A stretch of 5,160 bases of DNA from Cellvibrionales bacterium UBA4495 (GTDB taxonomy: Bacteria; Pseudomonadota; Gammaproteobacteria; Pseudomonadales; Porticoccaceae), in the NCBI GenBank assembly GCA_002388905.1, contig DGNJ01000132.1, positions 10,839 to 15,998 of the forward strand. Reading direction: 5' to 3'. The position numbers were made by a program, and so were the translations under genes. The notes under the pieces were generated by a model that saw nothing but the letters and a program-made list of their open reading frames with translations, was not told the origin of the DNA and searched no databases. This document shows positions 1 to 5,160 of this stretch, piece after piece; positions within the stretch are counted from its first letter, which is position 1, and each line of letters starts with the position of its first letter.

Positions 1-627
<627 letters not shown>

Positions 628-651
628 CATCCGTCCCCAGAGGCTAGAATT

Positions 652-1083
652 ATGGCTATGACAACGCACTGCAATATCGTCAGCACCGAGGAATCCCTGT
701 TCTCGGGGCTGGTGGAGCTGGTGGTCGCTACCGGGTCCTACGGCGAACTGGGTATCAACTACGGGCACGCCCCCCTGCTGACCGAGTTGAAGCCCGGGCC
801 CGTGCGCCTGGTCAAGCAAAACGGCGAGGAGGAAATCTACTACCTGTCCGGCGGTTACCTGGAAGTCCAGCCGGATATCGTCTCCATCCTTGCCGATACC
901 GCGACCCGGGCCGGCGATCTGGACGAGGCCGCCGCCGAGGAAGCCAGGAAACAGGCACTGCACGACCTGCAAAACCAGAGCGGGGAATTCGATTTCTCCC
1001 GTGCCACTTCGCAACTGGCAGAGGCCACGGCGCAGTTGAAAACCATCGAGGAATTGCGTCGCAAAGCCAAGGCGGTCCGGTAG
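652..1083 (+). CDS. atpC: F1 ATP synthase subunit epsilon
   Basis: Epsilon is a rotor subunit that sits on gamma. Its C-terminal helices can inhibit ATP hydrolysis. The 143 residues match the family's usual length (about 139). Residues 1-88 form the N-terminal beta-sandwich ([56 protein letters not shown]). Residues from about 90 on form the helical pair, rich in Ala, Glu and Arg, ending [11 protein letters not shown] chose the ATG at 652 because AGAGG at 639-643 stands 8 bases before it and because MAMT is the usual N-terminus. The ATG at 658 would be 14 bases away. It is the last atp gene: the TAG stop (1081-1083) is followed 9 bases later by a strong terminator. The Pro often found before GHAPLL is Tyr here; this position also varies in Pseudomonas-type proteins as I recall them. 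Confidence 0.97.
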   Translation: MAMTTHCNIVSTEESLFSGLVELVVATGSYGELGINYGHAPLLTELKPGPVRLVKQNGEEEIYYLSGGYLEVQPDIVSILADTATRAGDLDEAAAEEARKQALHDLQNQSGEFDFSRATSQLAEATAQLKTIEELRRKAKAVR

Positions 1084-1092
1084 GCGATGGGA

Positions 1093-1136
1093 CTCCCACA
1101 AAAAAAGGCAGCTTCGGCTGCCTTTTTTTGTGGGAG
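1093..1136. terminator. Strong, probably bidirectional intrinsic terminator after atpC
   Basis: The arms 1093-1112 and 1117-1136 are perfect reverse complements over 20 bp, closed by a TTCG loop at 1113-1116 (C-TTCG-G, the very stable tetraloop context). Each arm carries a run of seven A or T (A 1100-1106, T 1123-1129). The GC-rich core GGCAGC/GCTGCC followed by seven T is thus a standard rho-independent terminator read on the plus strand, and the symmetric A run makes the same signal on the minus strand. It starts 9 bases after the atpC stop, so it should end the atp operon transcript and separate it from glmU. The direction actually used cannot be read from sequence, but the neighbouring genes both run on the plus strand. 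Confidence 0.93.
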
Positions 1137-1184
1137 ATTCCCGGGACGTCGGCAAACGGCGACGGATTTTTTCGATCCGGTCGG

Positions 1185-1213
1185 TTCTCTTGCCGGCGGT
1201 AAATGTCTAGAAT
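1185..1213 (+). promoter_or_regulatory. Candidate sigma-70 promoter for glmU-glmS
   Basis: A -10-like hexamer TAGAAT (1208-1213, five of six to TATAAT) lies 17 bases after a weak -35-like TTCTCT (1185-1190, three of six to TTGACA). Transcription would begin near 1220 and give a leader of about 35 bases before the glmU start. A promoter is expected here because the terminator at 1093-1136 cuts glmU off from the atp operon. The -35 match is poor, so either an activator helps or the true promoter is another one in 1137-1254. I saw no clear operator; NagC sites, known upstream of glmU in E. coli, are not evident by eye. The rest of the gap, 1137-1184, shows nothing I can identify. Confidence 0.4.
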
Positions 1214-1254
1214 TCGTCAATTCGACAGGCCGTGACCAATCCCGGAGACCCTGG

Positions 1255-2628
1255 ATGGAAACAGATATCGTCATTTTGGCCGCTGGCAAGGGCAAGCGCA
1301 TGAACTCCCGCCTGGCCAAGGTTCTGCATACCCTGGCGGGCAAACCCCTGCTCGGTCACGTGCTCGATACCGCTGCCACCCTCGACAATCACCGCATTAC
1401 CGTGGTCGTCGGCCACGGCGCCGACGATGTCCGGGCGGCATTCGCGGACCGGGATGTGCGCTGGGTGGAACAGGCGGAGCAACTGGGCACCGGCGATGCC
1501 GTAGCCCGGGCCCTTCCCCACTTGCGGGATGACAGCGTGGTGCTGGTGCTCTACGGCGACGTGCCCCTGATCGGGCACCGGACGCTGGAAAAAATGGTCG
1601 GCACGGCCTCGGATGAAACCCTGGCGGTGCTGACCGTGGAGCTTGACGACCCTGCCGGCTATGGACGCATCGTTCGCGATGAAGCCGGGCAGGTGCGTGA
1701 AATCGTCGAGGAAAAGGATGCCACCGACGACGAGCGACTTATCCGCGAGATCAACACCGGGGTCCTGGCCGCTACCGGCGAAAGACTCCGGGAATGGCTG
1801 CCGAGGCTGGACAACAATAACGCCCAGGGCGAATACTACCTGACCGATCTGGTGGCCATGGCCCGGGCGGACAGGGTTGCCATACGGGCATTGCACCCCG
1901 ACTCGGTGCTGGAAATCGAGGGGGTCAACAGCCGCGAGCAATTACAGGGACTGGAGCGTCACTACCAGCGCGAACTGGCCCGCGAACTGATGGCGGCCGG
2001 TGTCGGCCTGGCCGATGCGGGGCGCTTCGACTGCCGCGGTCGTCTGACGGCGGGCGCCGACACTTTTATCGACGTCAACTGCGTCTTCGAGGGAGAGGTC
2101 CACCTGGGAACCGGCGTCACCATCGGACCCAACTGCGTGATCAGCAACGCCACCATCGGCGACGGCGTGACGATCAAGGCCAACACCCTTATCGAGGGGC
2201 CGGTGACCATTGACAACGGTGTCGAGGTGGGGCCCTTTGCACGACTACGCGCCGGCACGGTGTTGCATCGGGACAGTAAGGTCGGCAACTTCGTCGAGAC
2301 CAAAAAGGCTGAAATCGGCAGGGGCAGCAAGGTTAATCACCTCAGTTATGTGGGCGACGCCCGACTCGGGGAAGGCGTCAATGTCGGTGCAGGTACCATC
2401 ACCTGCAACTACGACGGGGCCAACAAGCACCTCACCGAGATCGATGACGGCGCCTTTATCGGTTCCAATAGCGCCCTGGTGGCGCCGGTGCGCATCGGTC
2501 GCGGCGCCACGGTCGGCGCCGGCTCGGCCATTTCCCGGGACGTGCCCGAGCAAAATCTTGCGGTCGCCCGGGGCAGGCAAAAAAATATCGCCGACTGGCA
2601 GCGGCCGGTGAAAGCTAAAAAGGACTGA
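1255..2628 (+). CDS. glmU: Bifunctional GlcN-1-P acetyltransferase / GlcNAc-1-P uridylyltransferase
   Basis: GlmU acetylates glucosamine-1-phosphate with acetyl-CoA and then couples it to UTP, giving UDP-GlcNAc for peptidoglycan and lipid A in the cytoplasm. The 457 residues match E. coli (456). The uridylyltransferase domain covers residues 1 to about 228: LAAGKGKRM (8-16), Arg15, Lys22, Gln73, Gly78-Thr79, Tyr100-Gly-Asp102 with the metal-binding Asp, Gly137, Glu152, Asn167 and Asn225. A linker helix leads to the left-handed beta-helix acetyltransferase domain (about 250-440) with hexapeptide repeats, PFARLR (327-332), the catalytic His362 in KVNHLSYVGD and ITCNYDGANK (382-391). The C-terminus ends NIADWQRPVKAKKD. 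I chose ATG 1255 because GGAG (1244-1247) stands 7 bases before it and the family motif begins eight residues in. The in-frame ATG at 1087 would add 56 residues translated across the terminator and promoter. Lys14 and Ala21 replace the usual Thr and Pro of the signature. glmS follows after 5 bases. Confidence 0.97.
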   Translation: METDIVILAAGKGKRMNSRLAKVLHTLAGKPLLGHVLDTAATLDNHRITVVVGHGADDVRAAFADRDVRWVEQAEQLGTGDAVARALPHLRDDSVVLVLYGDVPLIGHRTLEKMVGTASDETLAVLTVELDDPAGYGRIVRDEAGQVREIVEEKDATDDERLIREINTGVLAATGERLREWLPRLDNNNAQGEYYLTDLVAMARADRVAIRALHPDSVLEIEGVNSREQLQGLERHYQRELARELMAAGVGLADAGRFDCRGRLTAGADTFIDVNCVFEGEVHLGTGVTIGPNCVISNATIGDGVTIKANTLIEGPVTIDNGVEVGPFARLRAGTVLHRDSKVGNFVETKKAEIGRGSKVNHLSYVGDARLGEGVNVGAGTITCNYDGANKHLTEIDDGAFIGSNSALVAPVRIGRGATVGAGSAISRDVPEQNLAVARGRQKNIADWQRPVKAKKD

Positions 2629-2633
2629 ACAAA
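2621..2633 (+). promoter_or_regulatory. glmS ribosome binding site inside the glmU 3' end
   Basis: AGGA at 2621-2624, within the last codons of glmU and preceded by a run of A, lies 9 bases before the glmS ATG. The glmU TGA (2626-2628) is 5 bases before that ATG. Ribosomes finishing glmU would cover this site, which suggests translational coupling of the two genes. There is no room between the genes for a promoter, terminator or structured leader. Confidence 0.7.
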
Positions 2634-4463
2634 ATGTGCGGAATAGTCGGTGCCATCGCCCAGCGCAATGTCACGGGGATACTGCTCGAGGGACTTCGTC
2701 GCCTGGAATATCGCGGCTACGACTCAGCCGGTATTGCCGTGCTCGACGAAAGCGGCGAACTGCAGTGCCGCAAGACCGCCGGCAAAGTAGCGGCCCTGGA
2801 AGAGCGACTGGCCCGTGAGCCGGTTGCCGGACATACGGGTATCGCCCATACCCGGTGGGCAACTCATGGTGTGCCCAGCGAAGTCAACGCTCACCCCCAT
2901 TGCTCGGGGAATATCGCTGTTGTCCACAACGGCATTATTGAAAACCATGCGGAACTGCGTACCCGGCTCAGCCATGCGGGCTACCGTTTCCAGTCGGGAA
3001 CCGATACCGAGGTCATCGCCCACCTGGTCCACTCCCTGAAGACTGAAGGCCGCGATTTGCTGGATGCCGTTACCCGCGCCGCGAAACAACTCGAGGGCGC
3101 TTATGCGATCGTCGCCGTCTCGGGGGACGAGCCGGATACCCTGGTGGGTACCCGCTGGGGCAGTCCCCTTGTCCTGGGTGTGGGTATCGAGGAAAACTTC
3201 CTGGCGTCCGATCCCCTGGCTTTGCGGCAGGTGACCGACCGCTTCGTTTTCCTGGAAGAAGGCGATGTCGTGGCGCTGAGGCGCCAGGACTACCGGGTTC
3301 TGGATGGCCGCGGCGAGCCAGCGAAGCGCCCTGTCACTCTGCTTTCCGCACAGGCCTGGGACGCCGACAAGGGCGATTTTCGCCATTACATGAGCAAGGA
3401 AATCTTCGAGCAACCCGACGTGCTGGAGGCGACCCTGCAGGGCCGTATCGGCGACAAGCGTGTTCTTACCGAGGCTTTCGGCTGGGCCGCCGAGGAAGTC
3501 TTCAGTAAGGTCGAAAGTATCCATATCGTGGCCTGCGGCACCAGCTATCATGCCGGGCTGGTGGCCAAATACTGGATAGAGGATTGGGCGGGCATTCCCT
3601 GCCAGGTGGAGGTGGCCAGCGAGTATCGTTACCGGAAAGTGGTCATTTCCCCCAACACGCTCTTTGTCTCCGTGTCGCAGTCCGGGGAGACCGCCGATAC
3701 CCTGGCGGCACTGCGCGCGGGGCGGGAGTCCGGATACCTGGCATCCCTCGCGGTCTGTAACGTGGCGAACAGCTCCCTGATGCGCGAATCCGACCTGGCG
3801 ATCATGACCCGCGCCGGGCCCGAGATCGGGGTCGCGTCCACCAAAGCCTTTACCACCCAACTGGTGGCGCTGCAGCTCCTGGCCATCGTCCTGGGCCGTT
3901 CGCGAGGCATGCCGGCAGAGGAGGAAAGCCGGCGGGTCGCCGCGCTTCACCGCCTGCCGGACCTGTGTCGCCAGGTCCTGACCCTGGATGCCGAGATCGA
4001 GGCAACCTTCGAGCGCTTCGTCGAAAAGCAGCACGCCCTGTTCCTGGGTCGGGGGCAGCAGTTTCCCATCGCCCTGGAGGGCGCCCTGAAACTCAAGGAG
4101 ATCTCTTATATCCACGCGGAGGCCTATCCGTCGGGGGAACTCAAGCACGGTCCGCTGGCTCTGGTGGATGACGATATGCCCGTGGTGGCCGTTGCCCCCA
4201 ATAATGAACTGCTGGAAAAACTGAAGTCCAACCTTCACGAGGTCCAGGCCCGGGGCGGCAAGCTCTACGTTTTTGCCGACGTCGATGCCGGCTTTGTCAA
4301 CGACGAGGGGGTCACGGTCCTCAACCTGCCCCACGTACCCGACAACCTCGAACCCATTCTCTATACCATACCGCTGCAGTTACTGGCCTATCACGTGGCG
4401 GTGCTCAAGGGCACGGATGTGGATCAGCCACGCAACCTGGCCAAGTCCGTCACCGTCGAATAA
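2634..4463 (+). CDS. glmS: Glutamine--fructose-6-phosphate aminotransferase (isomerizing)
   Basis: GlmS makes glucosamine-6-phosphate from fructose-6-phosphate using the amide nitrogen of glutamine, the committed step of hexosamine synthesis in the cytoplasm. The 609 residues, counting Met1, equal the E. coli length. The class II glutaminase domain occupies about residues 2-240: Cys2 is exposed once Met is removed (MCGIVG), with Arg74-Trp75, His78, Asn99-Gly100 and Asp124. Two SIS sugar-isomerase domains follow: CGTS (301-304), SQS (348-350), ST (402-403), Glu482, Lys486, Glu489 and His505, ending PRNLAKSVTVE with the sugar-binding Lys604. Every one of these positions equals the E. coli number plus one, so no gaps are expected. 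The start is fixed by the catalytic Cys next to Met and by AGGA at 2621-2624. It is the second gene of the glmU-glmS unit and converges on pbpG. No ribozyme-type glmS leader is possible in a 5-base gap. Confidence 0.98.
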   Translation: MCGIVGAIAQRNVTGILLEGLRRLEYRGYDSAGIAVLDESGELQCRKTAGKVAALEERLAREPVAGHTGIAHTRWATHGVPSEVNAHPHCSGNIAVVHNGIIENHAELRTRLSHAGYRFQSGTDTEVIAHLVHSLKTEGRDLLDAVTRAAKQLEGAYAIVAVSGDEPDTLVGTRWGSPLVLGVGIEENFLASDPLALRQVTDRFVFLEEGDVVALRRQDYRVLDGRGEPAKRPVTLLSAQAWDADKGDFRHYMSKEIFEQPDVLEATLQGRIGDKRVLTEAFGWAAEEVFSKVESIHIVACGTSYHAGLVAKYWIEDWAGIPCQVEVASEYRYRKVVISPNTLFVSVSQSGETADTLAALRAGRESGYLASLAVCNVANSSLMRESDLAIMTRAGPEIGVASTKAFTTQLVALQLLAIVLGRSRGMPAEEESRRVAALHRLPDLCRQVLTLDAEIEATFERFVEKQHALFLGRGQQFPIALEGALKLKEISYIHAEAYPSGELKHGPLALVDDDMPVVAVAPNNELLEKLKSNLHEVQARGGKLYVFADVDAGFVNDEGVTVLNLPHVPDNLEPILYTIPLQLLAYHVAVLKGTDVDQPRNLAKSVTVE

Positions 4464-4488
4464 AGGCTCCGGCTTCAGTCGGGCGAAC
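4406..4488 (+). other. Predicted attTn7 target region at the 3' end of glmS (unoccupied)
   Basis: Tn7 and its relatives are known to insert downstream of glmS: TnsD binds the conserved end of the gene and insertion occurs about 25 bases after the stop codon. The recognised coding stretch is well conserved here at protein level (KGTDVDQPRNLAKSVTVE, ending at 4460). Twenty-five bases past the stop is position 4488. No Tn7 end, transposase gene or target duplication is seen, so the site appears empty. Unusually, the predicted point lies inside the fourth codon from the end of the convergent pbpG gene. Whether TnsD would accept this DNA sequence is not tested. Confidence 0.5.
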
Positions 4489-4496
4489 CGGTGCCT
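4464..4496. terminator. Possible shared terminator hairpin between glmS and pbpG
   Basis: Bases 4464-4472 and 4488-4496 pair with eight of nine matches (T-T mismatch at 4468/4492). With one bulged C (4473), TTC 4474-4476 pairs with GAA 4485-4487 around an 8-base loop. On the minus strand the stem is followed by TTTATT, a fair U tract. On the plus strand it is followed by only GTTT, which is weak. It starts right after the glmS stop and includes the pbpG stop codon (4475-4477), so it could end both transcripts. No better terminator was seen near either gene end. The stem is imperfect and the call is tentative. Confidence 0.35.
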
Positions 4497-5160
4497 GTTT
4501 CCCGGGCGGCAAGGTAGGATTCGGGTCCCTGTTCCCGCAGCCAGCGCCGCAGCCGGTTGGCGTCGCCAAAGGGCGTGAGCTTCCCGAAGGAGTCCAGAAG
4601 GATGACGGACAGGTCGCGGTCGTCGACCCTGGCCTGCATCACCAGGCAGCGACCCGCCTCGTTCAGGTAACCGGTTTTGCTGAGTTGTATCTCCCAGGCA
4701 TTGTTTTTGAGGAGGCGGTTGGTGTTGACGTAGCGGAGCGGCCCCCGGTCCGGGTAGGGGTGAACCTTGCGGCTGGCCGTGGTTGTCGCAGCCCGGATCA
4801 GCGGGTACTCCTCCACGGCATTGAGCATTTTTAACAGGTCGGCGGCTGTCGACACATTGCCGGGATCAAGACCCGCAGGGTCCCGGAAGACACTGTTACT
4901 CATGCCCAGGTCGGCGGCTTTCCGGTTCATGGCCTGCACCAGGGCTTTCATGCCGCCGGGATAGGTGCGGCCCAGGGCGTTGGCCGCGCGGTTTTCCGAG
5001 GCCATCAGGGCAAGCACGAGCAGCTCCCGGCGCGTCAGCACGGCGCCGTATGCCAGGCGCGAACCGGTGAGTTGGATGAGATCCCGATCGTTCCGGGTGA
5101 TGGTAATTTCCTGCTCCGGGTCCAGGTCGGCATCGAGAATCACCATGGCGGTCATTAATT
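4475..5160 (-). CDS. pbpG: D-alanyl-D-alanine endopeptidase, PBP7 type (N-terminus outside window)
   Basis: This is a serine peptidase of family S11 (low-molecular-weight penicillin-binding protein). PbpG proteins are periplasmic and cut D-Ala-diaminopimelate cross-links in peptidoglycan. The frame stays open to the window edge. Before MTAMVILDA stand a Leu codon (5156-5158) and a codon ending in AA at the edge, which fits the Lys of the SxxK catalytic motif (SxxKLMTAMV). About 60-80 N-terminal residues with the signal peptide and catalytic Ser are therefore missing. The second motif SEN (4991-4999, in LALMASENRAAN) and the third, KTG (4670-4678, in IQLSKTGYLNEAG), are intact. YPGG, NVSTAADL, NTNRLL and CLVMQARV agree with PbpG. 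It ends at TGA 4475-4477, soon after the catalytic domain. It thus lacks the extra beta domain and membrane-anchoring helix of DacA/DacC, which favours the endopeptidase over a carboxypeptidase. It converges on glmS with 11 bases between stops. Confidence 0.93.
   Translation of the reverse strand, partial: LMTAMVILDADLDPEQEITITRNDRDLIQLTGSRLAYGAVLTRRELLVLALMASENRAANALGRTYPGGMKALVQAMNRKAADLGMSNSVFRDPAGLDPGNVSTAADLLKMLNAVEEYPLIRAATTTASRKVHPYPDRGPLRYVNTNRLLKNNAWEIQLSKTGYLNEAGRCLVMQARVDDRDLSVILLDSFGKLTPFGDANRLRRWLREQGPESYLAARETGTGSPD

Noticed and set aside
742..780. Tyr in place of the common Pro before GHAPLL in AtpC.
   Set aside because: This position also varies in Pseudomonas-type epsilon subunits as I recall them, so it is probably normal lineage variation.
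1093..1136. The inverted repeat as paired DNA uptake sequences.
   Set aside because: It contains neither the Haemophilus (AAGTGCGGT) nor the Neisseria (GCCGTCTGAA) core; a terminator explains it better.
1163..1179. Second small hairpin CGGAT/ATCCG around a T run downstream of the main terminator.
   Set aside because: A five-pair stem with the T run in the loop is not a terminator geometry and is likely chance.
1087..1254. In-frame N-terminal extension of glmU from an ATG at 1087.
   Set aside because: It would translate the terminator hairpin, which gives the repetitive stretch QKKAASAAFFCG. GlmU of normal length starts at 1255 with a good ribosome binding site.
1236..1258. Small inverted repeat (ATCC 1239-1242 with GGAT 1253-1256) around the glmU ribosome binding site, as a possible RNA thermometer or leader switch.
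   Set aside because: Only four pairs with a 10-base loop that leaves the GGAG exposed; too weak to support a claim.
1207..1941. Minus-strand open frame of 244 codons opposite the glmU start and promoter region.
   Set aside because: It is antisense to the conserved uridylyltransferase domain, has no recognisable motif, and is explained by high GC content.
2724..4334. Long open frame (536 codons) on the minus strand opposite glmS.
   Set aside because: It lies entirely antisense to a full-length, motif-perfect glmS. Its protein looks like no family I know and is rich in Gly, Gln, His and Asp, as expected from mirrored high-GC codons.

Overview
This window looks like ordinary core chromosome of a GC-rich gammaproteobacterium (roughly 60% GC by eye). 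The AtpD, AtpC, GlmU and GlmS proteins read clearly as gammaproteobacterial. AtpC has the '[10 protein letters not shown]' and '[12 protein letters not shown]' wording that I remember from Pseudomonas-like relatives. The order atpD-atpC-glmU-glmS is the arrangement known from many members of the class. I cannot name a genus.

Layout: (1) 1-627, the C-terminal 208 residues of the F1 ATP synthase beta subunit (atpD), whose start lies left of the window. (2) 652-1083, the complete epsilon subunit (atpC), last gene of the atp operon. (3) 1084-1254, a 171-base gap holding a perfect 20-bp-stem terminator with a TTCG loop and then a probable promoter for the next unit. (4) 1255-2628 glmU and 2634-4463 glmS, only 5 bases apart and so almost surely co-transcribed. 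(5) 4475-5160 on the minus strand, a PbpG-type (PBP7) D-Ala-D-Ala endopeptidase whose N-terminus lies right of the window. It converges on glmS with an 11-base gap, and an imperfect hairpin overlaps both gene ends.

Function: atpD and atpC make part of the catalytic head and central stalk of the ATP synthase. GlmS makes glucosamine-6-phosphate from fructose-6-phosphate and glutamine. GlmU acetylates and uridylylates glucosamine-1-phosphate to UDP-GlcNAc, the precursor of peptidoglycan and lipid A. GlmM, the mutase between the two steps, is not in the window. PbpG cuts peptidoglycan cross-links, so the right-hand half of the window is wall-related, although pbpG is on the opposite strand.

I found no mobile element, CRISPR array, RNA gene or undescribed system. 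The points worth a second look are small: the expected attTn7 position falls inside the pbpG tail, the glmU-glmS junction is very tight, the hairpin between atp and glm is strikingly perfect, and GlmU has two unusual residues in its nucleotide-binding signature.
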